This document shows, piece by piece, positions 35,702-46,913 of a stretch of 64,000 nucleotides of DNA. The translations under genes and the position numbers were made by a program. The stretch covers positions 103,066,239-103,130,238 of the forward strand of contig NC_081413.1 of NCBI RefSeq assembly GCF_030272615.1. Direction: 5' to 3'. The notes below the pieces were generated by a model that made no database searches, was not told the DNA's origin, and saw only the letters and a program-made list of their open reading frames with translations. How positions within the stretch are numbered: the first letter of the stretch is position 1; every line of letters starts with the position of its first letter. The DNA is from Cryptomeria japonica. Lineage: Eukaryota; Streptophyta; Pinopsida; Cupressales; Cupressaceae.

Positions 35702-36496
35702 TGTTGGCATATGCACACTCCAATGAGACATTGTAGGTGATTTAAGGTTTTGTCATTGATGGCAACCTTACAATCCTATGACACCGGCAAGATAGTTCAC
35801 CAGCACTAGCAAGATCAGACTCTACACAGACACACATCACCGACACTGACAGAGGAAGGAAGCATACTGGCACAGAGACCGATAGGATTTTTGTTATATT
35901 ATATTTTGTTTATTATTGTAAAATCTTTGTAAGCTGACTTGGCATCATTGTATAATGACTCATATATATAAGAGATCATTGTAGGACATTTAATAACAAA
36001 AAGAAGATGAATGGTAGAATGTAATTAGGCAGACCTATTATGTGAAATATAGGTTAAGTGTTTATGTAAGAAGCAAAGCAAAAACTGGTACTAGATCTGG
36101 CATTATAGATGCTATTCTGAAGCAGTACAAGATACTAGATTTATATAATCCATCATTGTAAGTCAGTGAGACTTCCCATTGAGTAGTGAGCTCAAGGCAC
36201 TTGGCCTTTCTACGTGTGCAGGCCCCTCTTGTAAGTAATATTCTCTTATTGGCCAGTAAGTGAATATTGTGGGTCACAAATCCCATCGAGGTTTTTCCCA
36301 CACCGGGTTTCCTCATTAAAACATTGTGTTATGGTGTGTTTTTCATGTGAATGCTTTTAATTTTGTTTATTGCATTATTTCTTTCATACTGGTACACTAT
36401 TATAATATGTTCTACATGTTTTAAGTTAAGAAATTCAATTCACTGGTTAGATACTGATTCACCACCCCCCTCTCAGTATCTGTGGGAATCCTAACA
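35702..36496 (+). repeat. Element B 3' LTR
   Basis: It has the intact promoter region, with CATATATATAAGAG at 35961-35973. The U5 hairpin arms AGATACTGA/TCAGTATCT (36449-36457, 36473-36481) are perfect. Confidence 0.96.
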
Positions 36497-36889
36497 ATTT
36501 GATCACCTTTGAATCGCTTCACTCTGCTTTCTGAAAATTTGGTAAGTGTAAAATGACCGTGTAAAAGCTTTAAGTACGCATTTTACCTTATCGAGCTCCA
36601 TGCAGTTAGGTCAAAAAACATTAAATGCACTTGGTTCCACTAAACCGATTTACCTTTTTTTTGCTTTTACCGAGTAGCCAAACTTCCTGCATTTACCGAC
36701 TTGACAAGCTTCCTAAATTTACCGACTTGACTAGTGCTCCAAAAGACTTGATAAAATTTCAAACTTGCTAATGCATCTTAGCTATACAGATTTTGAATTA
36801 AGTACATGATAAAATAGGAACTATTAAGATTTAACCTTGAGAGGATGCAGTCCCTTCATACCTTTACCAATTATTTTGGAATAGATGCA

Positions 36890-38223
36890 CCTAACTCGAT
36901 AGGTAAGGTGCTTTATTCATTTGACACAATTTCCTTCTTTTTCCAAATCATCTGGAATTTGCTTTTTATTTCTTCAATATCTCCTCTAGGTTGATCTCTG
37001 CAATCTCTAGCCAAGTGTCCAACCTTGTGACAATGAAAACATGCCATACCAGGATTTCTCCATGATCTTCAGTTGTTCATTCCAAACCTTATAAAGCAGT
37101 TGGCACTTATATGTCCATATCTTCCACAAAATTCACACCATATCCTTGTATTATAATTCCATGGTACTGCAGTATACTATCAGTTAAGATCTATGTGAGT
37201 TCGATAGCCTCTAGTATTTGCTCGGTGTGCAGACCACATATAGTTCTTCTATTTAAACCAACACTTCTCGGTACTATGTCCATATCTATTGAAGTTTTTA
37301 CAAAACCCTTTGAATTTTGCCTTCTGATAGTTGCTAGCAAACTTTGTCCTACATTGGTTAGATGTATGATCATATTTATTGCAATTGTAACAATAACCAT
37401 TGGACCTAGTGACATTCAGTTGCTTACCTTTTCTGATTTGGCACATGTTGGCAGTATGTCCTTGTTTTCCACAGTAGTTGCAAATAGGCTTATTTCCTTT
37501 GATGTTCTTCTTGTTTCCAACTTGTTTTGATGATTCTCCTCTCTTGGTAGTGTGGATTCCCTTCTTGATAGAGTCTTTTCCTTTGTAACCGAGTCCTACA
37601 TCTTTGTTGGGTCTTCTTGTAGTTAGTTGCTCATCCAACATCCTTGATGCTTTATAACTTTTCTTCAGTGTTTCTTTGGATTTCTTCTCTGTTTCAAGTT
37701 CATCGGTCAACCTTGATATTTCAAGTTTCAATACTTGATTCTCATTTTCTTTCAGATTTGCTTCATGATGTGTATAGCCCAATTGATTAGATAGATTTTA
37801 TTGAATTCCAGTCATCCTTGTGATTTCATCATTCTTTTCAGACACTAATGCTTCAAGCTATTGTTTTTCTCTTTCTATATCTCTTATGTTATCCTCGGTT
37901 GTCCTTAATGCATCAAGATTTTCAGTCATCTGTGTGCTGAAATGTTCATGTTCTCTTTTCATTGCTTTTAGCTGATCATTCAGTGCTTTGTTCTTTTCTT
38001 TCAATGCTCCAATCATTTCTTCAGTCTCTTCAGATATACTGTTCACATATGATGTCTCAATTTGTTCCACTAGCTCTTAAGAGTCCTGCAAATCATCAGA
38101 CAATCTTCTTCTAACTTTTAGTGATCTTTGCATTTGTTTCTACATGTCTGCAATCACTTGATTAGCATGATCCAATTCATTTTGAAGATTCACAATTCTC
38201 CAAGATTGTTTGTAGCCTGCCAT
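36890..38223 (-). pseudogene. Element A ORF1: coiled-coil, five-knuckle gag-like protein
   Basis: The frame starts at Met 38223 (MAGYKQSWRIVNLQ), about 50 nt from the primer site, and stays in one frame to about 37249 with stops near 38140, 38073, 37858 and 37800. An N-terminal coiled coil is followed by basic sequence and knuckles CNYCGKQGHTANMC, CYNCNKYDHTSNQC (Gly to Asp), CKNFNRYGHSTEKC (second Cys to Phe), and, past a stop-containing stretch, CEFCGRYGHISANC and CFHCHKVGHLARDC (about 37130-37000). The end near 36890 is approximate. It is similar in plan to ORF1 of B and G. Likely RNA binding and particle formation. Confidence 0.85.
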
Positions 38224-38271
38224 TGATAAGATCTTTCTCTTTAGGTAGTTAAACCCTTTTCCAAGATTAAA

Positions 38272-38283
38272 GCTCTGATACCA
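38272..38283 (-). promoter_or_regulatory. Element A primer-binding site (tRNA-iMet)
   Basis: The minus strand reads TGGTATCAGAGC, two bases inside the 5' LTR end at 38286. Confidence 0.95.
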
Positions 38284-38285
38284 AT

Positions 38286-39472
38286 TGTTAGGCCCAATAT
38301 GGAAAGCTAATGTACAGAGAGGGGAGGGGTGAATCAGTACTTCAAATCTTTTCTTCAACAATAACTTTACTGTTAAGCATAAACCGAAAACTGCTATAAC
38401 ATAATATAATGCTAAAACAAATAAATAACAATCATACATGATTCACTCCATAACACATATATTTTGGTTACGTAGAAACCCTTGGTTAGAGAGAAAAAAT
38501 GCAGTGGGGATGACACCCACAACTTCACTACTGCAATAATAAAGGTTGCTCGATTAGAGCTACATGTTTAGATATTTCTGATAGCTTACCCTATTAGGAG
38601 TATCAAGATCTTTAGATCTACCTTGCTAAAGGATTTTACAACACTTATTCTAAATGTTGCACCTGGTTAAAGGCTTTACAATTTATAGACTTTGTTAGAG
38701 TCTTTTACCCTGTTAAAGGTTTCTCTTACAACTCAAAATATTACAATCAAAATCTTACAAAATATCTGCAACTTCACATCTGAAATGTTATAGAAGATTC
38801 TATGTGCTCAAAATGAAATTACCTTGCTTATAGCATACCTCGGTAACCTATAAATTAACTCGGTAAACCTTTATGTTTACTCTGTTCCTTGACTGTTCTC
38901 TAAAATCCTTCTCGGTGACCTCTGTTAATCTCTGTCAATCGTAACAGTCATAACACTTAGTGCTTTCCCATGATTTTTCTTTTCACATATGTCTTGCTTC
39001 ACACACATATATTGATCCTCAATTCATGCTGTATAAATAGATCTCTTGTAATGGTGATCTTGTTCATGCTTCGATCTTACAAACATGATTCATTAAATGG
39101 ATAACCATACAAAATTAGTTCATTGGACAGATGTCCTCAAAATCATATAAAATCTATAAGTGCAATTTCCAATGTGTTAATGGTTTCTTGTTCCTCAATC
39201 TTTGTAACACATTTCCCATATGTGCCTAGGTTCAATGAATCTGGTAACACGTTTTACTCGGTGTGTATTAACTCGGTATACCATTTCTGCTGCTCGGTAG
39301 TCATAGAACGTTACTCAGTAGACAAATCGGTGTATACTAAACTTTGTGACTTGTAACTTTTGTAACAGACTGCTCTGTGCTTACTGACTGAATATTTCGG
39401 TAGTAATAACCGACTAGAGTATATAGAATGACTTTGGACATAAAACTAATGACAACTTAGTAAATAGTAACA
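38286..39472 (-). repeat. Element A 5' LTR
   Basis: 1,187 bp, the same length as its partner. Plus-strand ends TGTTAGGCCC and TAGTAACA, followed by the duplication GTTGA (39473-39477). Confidence 0.95.
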
Positions 39473-40778
39473 GTTGATACATTTTGATATCAAGGTCTCT
39501 TTAGCTAGTTGACTTGAGGTCTTTTTTCTGGTCCTTAGATTTTTGTCGTGTGTCTTTTTGTGTCTTGGGCCTTTGTTTGTCATTTTTATCTTTGCAATAG
39601 TGGGAAAACGATGAATGGTGGATCAAGAGGAAAAATACCCTTTCCCTCAAAGAGAGATGAGAGTTTCACTATTGATTATTGTTAATATTATTTTGGGATT
39701 GCTCGCGGGTGGCATTTTGATCAAGTGGCAGCATTCTTCTTTGCCTTTGGCCTTTTTCCCGTTTGCCAGTGTGTGAGCCAGGTGTTGTCTTGGTGTTGCC
39801 TCTAGGTGCGAGTGTTTTTGTTCAAAGTAGGGAGAATGCAGAGCTTCCGTGTGGTTGGGTTTTTATAGCATGGTACATTTCTCGGCCCCACCATTCATCA
39901 TGCGAGGATAGGGACACTTGGTGTCTCCGCACTGCCCAATTTGGTTCTCTTTCTGTGCTCATCTTCGAAAGTCCCTCGAGCTGCCACGTGTCTTCCATGA
40001 TGGTTTGTGAACCAGGATGCGGTTTGCATCGTGGTTTTCTTGTTAGGCAGATGTAGGGATTTCCATGATGTGGTGGAGATAACAACTTTGAAGGTTGTTT
40101 TGCTGGGTAGTGTCTTGTTGTGTGCCACACCAGGTTTTCTTGTCAGAAAAGGTTGCTAGGATGTTGTTGATGCTGCAAGCTGTTAGTTAGGAGTTGTGGG
40201 CTCTATTTATGCTTTCTTTTCCTTGCTTAGAGGGGTTCAGACTTTCAGAGAGTTTTTAGACTTTGGCTCATTTAAAGAAGCCTTTATGTTGATTTAATTT
40301 GGTGAATGATAGACAATCAAATTGCGCATATGGCCTTTGTGATGGTTTTATTTGAAGCTTAATATATTGACTTATGTGTTCTTTTCAAGTTAAATAACTT
40401 CTATGATATTTGTTGTGAGACTTCGCAGATTAAACTATGTTTTGAGACTTGTTATCTATTGAATGAATAGTTAATATCATTTTATGTTGAATTATTCTCT
40501 TGAAAGGTTCTGAGCATGTGGATTGTTGAATGGGCTTTAAAACCATATGTTTGTAGGTTTTATATGTTTTTAATGCTTTTCCAAACTATTCTTGCGCATC
40601 GCCTAAATAGTGTAGACCACTTTGCTTTAAGTTTTCTCCTTCCCTTTTTCTCTCCCAATTGTATGAAGAGTTGACTTCTTAAACCTGGAGGTCTTTCAGT
40701 CAGTTTGGCGCAATAGGTCCCCCATCATTGAATTTCCCATAAGGTTGTTCACATTTAAGGTAAAATTAAGAGTCAACA
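39473..40778 (+). mobile_element. Gypsy LTR 'Q', right part, 5' LTR of element F
   Basis: Sequence resumes after A's duplication. A TATA-like CTCTATTTATGC lies at about 40201-40212. The end AGAGTCAACA at 40778 is followed 10 nt later by a candidate primer site TGGCATGCCCAGGTGGGAC (40789-40807). The tRNA is not identified. GC-rich frames at 39763-40130 look incidental. Confidence 0.5.
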
Positions 40779-40800
40779 ATTCTTTTTCTGGCATGCCCAG

Positions 40801-42600
40801 GTGGGACACAAATTTTGAATAATCCTAAGCTAGTTTATGAGCCACAGACCCATTACCAGGAGTCAGACAACTTTAAATCCCAGTTTACTCCTTCCACCCC
40901 TGGTAAACATCCATTCGACTACAACCTCTTCTTCCCAGAACCCACATATCTTCCCTACAGTCATTCCTATAATAATGACGTAGATTCCTCCTAGAAATTT
41001 TGTGACATGGAACAATGGAAGCCCTCTCATCCCTCCCATTCCACCTATAGTGTGGGGGTCGATTCCTTCTACCGTGCTAAAGGTCATCCCTAAATTCAAT
41101 GAAATATGTCACAAGACCTCCGGGGAGCACCTACAAGATATAGCCAATGTCTGCACCGTCCATGACATCACCGAGAAAAATAGATTTGAGATTTCTCATG
41201 GCATCTTTTAAAGGGAGAGCTCAAGATTGGTACAAATCCCTAGGTCTAAATATTATAGTCGATTGGGATCAGTTGGGTGACCGCTTCTTTCAGAGATTCT
41301 CTGACAAGGCTGATAGGACATCCTTGATGCACCAATGGATTACAATAAAGAGAGCTCCTTAGGAAGCAGTGACATAATTCAATTTAAGGTTCTAGAGGAC
41401 CTGGCAAAGAATACCGTTGTCTGCCCGCCCTCCTATGGATATGGCATTCATCTTTTATCTGAAGGCCTTCAAATCTGATATATCAGTGATGATTCAATCT
41501 ATAGGAGGAAATACCCTCCCACATGTGTTTGAATTAGTTGTCCAAGCATAAAATAATCTGATTGATGTTAGGAAGCTTGTGCCATGACCACTCATGTCAA
41601 TCTTTCCCAAGCTATCAAGTTAGGCCCCTGAACTAGTTGTGCCCAACACATCTTCTCCTTAATCTATGTACATTTACCTCGGACCCCAGCAAGCACATTT
41701 GCCTCCACCCTCCTCTTTAGCCGTGGAGGTCAGCGATATCAAAAATTCATTGAGAACTTTTTGAAATGAGATCATCAATCTGAAAAGGTCTCAAATCCCA
41801 CCTGCTAGACCCCCTTTCCAACAAAATTTCAAAGGGAATAGACCTGCATATCAGCAAAACTGATATGCAAACAACCAAGCTTCCCCAAGTCAACCAAATG
41901 GCCAGATAGTTCTGGTACCCAATCCTCTGCAAACCGACTATCCTAACACAAATAAAGAGTTGACAGTGGGACAAAATAATCTAGTGGATGATACCAATTC
42001 TTGGTGTTTTCCATGTAACAATTCCCACACACCAAGAAATTGTCCAAGAGGAAATCTACAACAAAAAATTACAGATCAATGGAACTTAGGCGTGATTCTA
42101 GATGATTCGGTTTAGGCATCCCCTGGAATGGATAATGCATCTCTCATTGCTTAGATGAAACGTATGTCAATGCAACAAGAAGTGGAGATAGCTTCGGACC
42201 ATGCACTATTATCTTGCATGGAGGACAAAGATGTCATGCTCACAAATAGCACAACCACATCAAAGTCAAGGGCTCCTCAAGTGCAATCAGATTACAATCT
42301 CCACTCAAAAAGGTGCTTCACGGGGAGAATATAAACATGTAGGGGAGATTTACCGCAGATAAAGCTCCTGAACAACCTACAGTTTCTATCACATACCCGA
42401 GAAAGGAGTTTATCCCTTATAAGCCAATAGAGACAAAGGCATCAGTGTCATTAGTGTTGAACATGGTGGAACAATTAAAGAGAGCCCTGACCAACATCTC
42501 TTTATGGGATCTCCTTGGTATCCTAGAGAAAAAGAATTGGTTGAAAGAAGATTTGTCTGAGGTGGGGAAAACTATAGGTGGAAATGCCACTAAGGCTCCT
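40801..42600 (+). pseudogene. Element F gag remnant (Tat-like gypsy)
   Basis: A heavily stopped and frameshifted frame with gag signatures FKGRAQDWYKSLG and FFQRFSDKADR (about 41205-41320), a Pro/Gln-rich linker (PPARPPFQQNFKGNRPAYQQN, about 41790-41860) and a zinc knuckle CX2CX3HX4C (CFPCNNSHTPRNC, about 42007-42045), the same unusual spacing as in element E. The N-terminus is not clear. It precedes protease in the normal gag-pol order. Confidence 0.7.
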
Positions 42601-42630
42601 TAGATTAGTGAAGAAATATTTTAGCCCTCC

Positions 42631-43056
42631 ATGGATAGATCATGCTCACCAAACATGTTGATGAATGAAGCCATACCTCCTAAATCCCAAATGGAAGGTA
42701 AGCCTAAACCATATCCTTTCTATTTGACCCTCATAGTTGGGGATAAGATTTTACATAATTCTATGATAGATTCAGATGCTAGCACCATCGTCATGCCTAA
42801 GCATATTGCTGAAGTTTTGAATATCAAATATGAGCCTTTAAATAGGGGTGTTATGCAACTAGATGGGAATAAGGTCCAGACTGTGGGTCTTATCAAAAAC
42901 CTTCCGCTGACATTGTTCGCGTGTCCTAGTGTCATTGTGCCTCAAGAAGTGGTAGTTATTGACATCTCGCCTATTTTTGGCCTCTGCCTTTCTCGAGACT
43001 TCATTGCCAAAATAGGAGGTTACCAATCCTTAGATTGGTCCCACCTTATCCTTTGA
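42631..43056 (+). pseudogene. Element F aspartic protease
   Basis: The fold is recognisable from YPFYLTLIVGDKILHNSMID through SPIFGLCLSRDFIAKIGGY. The active site reads D-S-D-A-S instead of D-S-G-A-S, so the conserved Gly is lost and the copy is probably inactive. It matches the protease of E in layout (LLSRQWAAAVGG there, CLSRDFIAKIGG here). It would have released mature proteins from the polyprotein. Confidence 0.8.
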
Positions 43057-43125
43057 ACCCAATGTGGTGTTAAACTCAAAATCCTTTCAGAACCTGTTCA
43101 TGTTGAACACGTAGCGGATCAAGCT

Positions 43126-43961
43126 ATGCTCAATTTTGAGCCAACTCATACCTCCATCTCCAATCAAGAGAGGAAAATTGTAGAGCTTCTTGAGGATGAA
43201 GAAGTAATCAGGGATATTCCACTAGATCAAGAGATCTTTCTCAATGAATTCATAGGTTTCTATCCATACTCCAACTATCATGCCATGGGTCTTGGTACTT
43301 ACTGCATTTTTCACAAATATCAAGTCATTCCAAAACTTACCAAAGAACCATTGACCAAAGAATAGTTGTCTTCTGCACTCTGGACCCTACACTTTGATGG
43401 CACAAGATGCAAAATAGGTTCAAGGGTTGGGATTCGCCTTACTTCACCTTTGGGTGAACAGATCCTGAAGTCTTTTCACCTGTAGTTTGCTTATTCTAAC
43501 AATGGAGAAGAATATGAAGGACTGTTCCAAGGCTTGAGCCTGGTAGAAAGGATAGGTATAAAGCAATTGAAAGTTCTAGGAGATTCTGAGCTGATCGTGC
43601 ACCAGGTTCAAGGAATCTCTAGTGCCAAACATGTTCATATGAGATCCTATCACCATAGGACATGGGATTTGATTGAAAGCATTGATGCTTTCAACATCTA
43701 GAGGATTCCTCGAAATACAAATGCTTTCGCTGATTGGATGGCTACTATTGGATCATAATTTGATCCTGCTACAGACATGCTCGCCAATCCCCAAGCAATC
43801 TATGTGATCGTTTGACCAACTATTCCTGATAATGACACCCACTAGTAAGTTTTTGAAACTGATGAGAAGATCACTTTGTTCATTCAAAACTCAGAGGAGT
43901 TTGCAGATCAACTACAACCTAAGGTAAAGAAATCTTATGGAGATCATATCATTCAACTAAA
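43126..43961 (+). pseudogene. Element F archaeal-type RNase H and linker
   Basis: After a spacer (43126-43365) comes an RNase H fold: WTLHFDGTRCKIGSRVGI, NNGEEYEGLFQGLSL (metal-binding Glu), LKVLGDSELIVHQVQG (Asp), and IPRNTNAFADWMA (final Asp), at 43380-43740. It is the extra RNase H known from Tat elements. Stops lie near 43366, 43485, 43700 and 43757. The following text (VFETDEKITLFIQNSEEF) matches the linker that in such elements leads into reverse transcriptase. The frame is cut at the junction with G sequence at about 43962. Confidence 0.8.
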
Positions 43962-44431
43962 GAGACAAGATCATTCAGAGAGCAAGGAGTCTCAGAGGTT
44001 TGGTGAGTCCAAGATTGGATTCACTTGGTGTACATAATAGGGAATGTATGGATACACTTGCGAAGCCTACAACAACAAAAGACACTGAGAAAGAAACACT
44101 TGCACATTTACTGAGTGGACTTGTATCTATATTTGAAACATTCAAAACTGGCTGCGATACCTATGTACAGTTGCTAGAAAAAGCTTACTCAGAAATTTTG
44201 AGATTGGTCAAGCTTCGGTAAAGTAATCTAAATTATTCTTTGAATTCTTTCACTGGTCTTTGGCATTGATGCCAAAGGGGGAGTGTATGTATGTGAAAAA
44301 TATGTATGTAATCAAGAGGAGGATATTCAGAGAGTATATCAGCTCAGGGGGAGCATGTTTCATGTTTCAGTTAAACTTGCAAGGAATCCACTTTTCACAT
44401 GAGTATTGCCATCAATGCCAAAGGGGGAGAT
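43962..44431 (+). mobile_element. Extra 3' internal tail of a G-family element
   Basis: Nearly identical to 49862-50289 (end of G ORF2, 3' untranslated region, both polypurine motifs). It shows LVSPRLDSLGVHNREC and lies directly before an LTR that also serves as G's 5' LTR. It is therefore a piece of a second copy that shared this LTR, as unequal LTR recombination produces. The left junction with F lies in AAAGAG-type microhomology. Confidence 0.88.
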
Positions 44432-45330
44432 TGTTGGCAATTGACACTCATTGGATTCATATGTTATCATTGATGGTAACAAGATTATTTTGGATTCATA
44501 CACTGGAATTTAGAGGCATACACCATCGAATACCGACATGTGAGTAATCAGGGTCATCACCGGCATCGACATCGGCACCGACATCCAGCAATTCAATGAA
44601 GCCAACATCAATCTGGATCCAAAAGGTTTTATTTGTAAAAACATATTGTAATTATTGTATAGGGCCGATATTGAATATATTTTTTATTGCAATCCAACAT
44701 AAGGCATATTGTTTGTAAAGGGTATATATGATAGTCTGTTAGGTCATTTTGATACAGGATAAGATATATGACAAGGTAGAAGAACTGTGTAATGCAAAGG
44801 ATATGTATGTAGGTCATTTGTATGTGAATGTAATATCATGCTATGATCAATAGATGGTTTGTAAAGCATTCTTGGAGGAAAGGAGATACCGGTAAAAGGG
44901 TTCAGGGTTTATGAACCGGTACAGAACAGAGCTTTAACCAAAATTCTTTTTGGCATTGTAGATGCATTTTGTGAGTTCACTAGTATTGTTTTATCTCAGT
45001 AGAAGCTTGTAGTCAGTGAGACTCTTTTGTGTTGAGCAATGTGTCTTCCTGCATGTGCAGACCCCCATGCTATGTAATATCTTTTATATGGCCAGTGAAT
45101 TGATATTGTGGGTCACAAATACCACCGTGGTTTTTCCTCTTTGAGGTTTTCCAGTTATAAATTCGGTGTTATGGTGTTCATTCATGTGGCTGGTTTATTT
45201 ACTTCATGTTATATATTTCTTCATTTACCAGTTTATATGTGTATATTATAAAAGGTTAAAATCTTGTATTACCGGCAGAACACTGATTCACCCCCCCTCT
45301 CTGTGTTCTTGGATTCATTGTATTCCAACA
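44432..45330 (+). repeat. Element G 5' LTR (shared with the truncated upstream copy)
   Basis: A polypurine tract CAAAGGGGGAGA lies on its left (44419-44430) and a primer site on its right, so it acts as 3' LTR for one copy and 5' LTR for the other. TATA-like GGGTATATATGA at about 44719. U5 hairpin AGAACAC/GTGTTCT (45277-45283, 45303-45309). Confidence 0.94.
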
Positions 45331-45332
45331 AT

Positions 45333-45344
45333 TGGTATTAGAGC
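45333..45344 (+). promoter_or_regulatory. Element G primer-binding site
   Basis: TGGTATTAGAGC: the initiator-Met complement with one C-to-T change, two bases past the LTR. Confidence 0.88.
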
Positions 45345-45404
45345 TTGGTACCTCAAAGGAAGTTTAACAGCTTGAGGAAGATCTTGAAACTGGAATCATT
45401 GAAC

Positions 45405-46556
45405 ATGGCTATGGAGAAGCAACTTGAGATGGTACTTGAGGATTATGGTGCTGAAAGGATGAAGAACTTAAAACTGTAAGATGAATTAAATTCTGCTAAT
45501 GAATTTACTCTTGTTTTGCAAGAAAGGTTATCATCAGCTCAAGCTAAGAGAAAGGAAATTTTGCAAAACCAAGGTGATGAAGAGAAAAATGCACTTACGG
45601 AACAATGTCAGAAACTAAGTCAAGAAAACATGCTCATCAAGATTGAAATGCAAGACCCGACTATGAGGATGTCAAAAGATATTAAGGACAGAAAGAAGAA
45701 AGAAGAAAATCTTGTTGTATCTTTGAAGAACAAATTTGAAGAATGTGGCAGATTGACTCATGAGAATAATCTATTGAGAACTGATTTGGTACAATCCCAA
45801 AATAATGAACAAGAGCTTGAAAGACAATTAATGACTCTGAGAGATGATCTAACTACTGCAAGTGAGTATAAATAAAAATTCAGGATTAGTGCTGCATAGC
45901 TGGATGATTTATTGAAAAGACAAAGGCAGAGTGAAGATTTTAGAGGATAGGGATTTGTACAAGGTGAAAGCTTTGGTACTGCAAATGAAGATCAGACAAC
46001 CGGTATGTAGAACTCGTCAGACCAGAGAAAACTGGTAAGGTGATCTAATAATTATAAATTCAATGGTAGATGCTTTGTTTGTAATAAATTTGCATATGTG
46101 GCTAGTCAATGTAGAAATAGAGCAAATCAAAACTATAATTCAGTTCCCGGTCAACGCACAAATTGCAAGAAATATGGTCATAAGTCATAAGATTGCAGAA
46201 TGAATGTTAAGTGTCATGCATGTGGAAAGTTTGGTCATTTGGCTAATCAATGTAGGTCAAGGAATGACACCGAATATGTCAAAGCAATTCAAAAGAACAA
46301 TGTTACATGTTATGAATGCAACAAAATAGGTCATATTGCTAAGCACTACAAAAGCAAGACTACACCAGTTAGCAATGATAAAGCAAATGAGAAAGGAAAG
46401 AAGAAGGTAGATGAAATACAACAAGATCACACCAAGAGATGGGTTAGAAAATCTAAAGAACCTAGTGGAGATGCAACTACATCGGTAACTACACCTGTAA
46501 CTCCACCAATAGACCAGAGCATTCCTGCACTGACAGGAAATTCAACTAGTAACTGA
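45405..46556 (+). pseudogene. Element G ORF1: coiled-coil, zinc-knuckle gag-like protein
   Basis: One uninterrupted frame from Met 45405 (MAMEKQLEMVLEDYG) to 46556, 384 codons, with about seven in-frame stops and no frameshift. A charged coiled coil fills residues 1-155. Knuckles follow: CFVCNKFAYVASQC (His to Tyr), a degraded second one with its first Cys lost (NCKKYGHKS-DC), CHACGKFGHLANQC, and CYECNKIGHIAKHY, whose last Cys is Tyr just as in element B. The tail is basic then Thr/Pro-rich. Strong homology to B ORF1, for example AIQKNNVTCY in both. Confidence 0.9.
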
Positions 46557-46913
46557 GGCATATTCCTTAGGGGTTGGAAAATTCATTACAAATCTTACAT
46601 ATTCCCCAAAAGAGATCTAGAGAGTGGTATTGATCATTGATGGAAGTTTTTTTGCCATAAAACTATGAAAACGACATCCGGTAGGACACATCGCTAAGAA
46701 TTTATAACAGTGATGAATTAGGGTTTACTCACTAATAAAAAGGGAAAATGGACTCATTTTCACTCACCCAACACTCAAGCAAACCAGAGTGAAGCAAAGG
46801 TGAATCACAAGTGATCAAGAGTGAGCAAAGGCATTCTGAAGGATTTCCAACAGTCATCTGAGAAGTAATCAAAACCCTTCAACTGGTGACTGTTATCCAG
46901 TTATTTCTTTGAA
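46557..46913 (+). other. Element G intergenic leader before ORF2
   Basis: Non-coding in all frames. It is A-rich, with GAGTGAAGCAAAGG-like purine runs, and leads to the ORF2 Met. Element B has a leader of about 300 bp in the same place. Confidence 0.7.

Larger units (their letters stand above)
29947..36496 (+). mobile_element. Element B: complete two-ORF non-autonomous LTR retrotransposon
   Basis: LTRs 29947-30679 (733 bp) and 35702-36496 (795 bp) are flanked by a perfect 5-bp duplication ATTTG. Internal order: initiator-Met primer site, ORF1 with zinc knuckles (30751-31909), ORF2 (32216-35349), two polypurine motifs. No enzyme domains. LTR differences count to about 43 (about 5.9% of shared positions), mostly transitions. 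It is nested in A between A's gag and ORF2, in the opposite orientation. Confidence 0.96.
23308..39472 (-). mobile_element. Element A: two-ORF non-autonomous LTR retrotransposon, with nested B and C
   Basis: Two 1,187-bp LTRs (23308-24494 and 38286-39472) lie inside a perfect 5-bp duplication GTTGA (23303-23307, 39473-39477). On the minus strand the order is LTR, primer site, ORF1 (zinc-knuckle gag), ORF2 (unknown), polypurine tract, LTR. Removing nested element B (29947-36496 plus duplication) and solo LTR C leaves about 8 kb. There is no protease, reverse transcriptase, RNase H or integrase. By eye the LTRs differ at about 64 sites (about 5.4%), so the insertion is not recent. Confidence 0.95.

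Noticed and set aside
39763-40130. Overlapping open frames of 76-102 codons in the right part of LTR Q
   Set aside because: Frames on both strands of a GC-richer LTR region, with no motif. They look incidental.
40789-40807. A firm tRNA assignment for the candidate primer site of element F
   Set aside because: The position is plausible, but I could not match the sequence to a specific tRNA 3' end with confidence, so only a candidate is noted.
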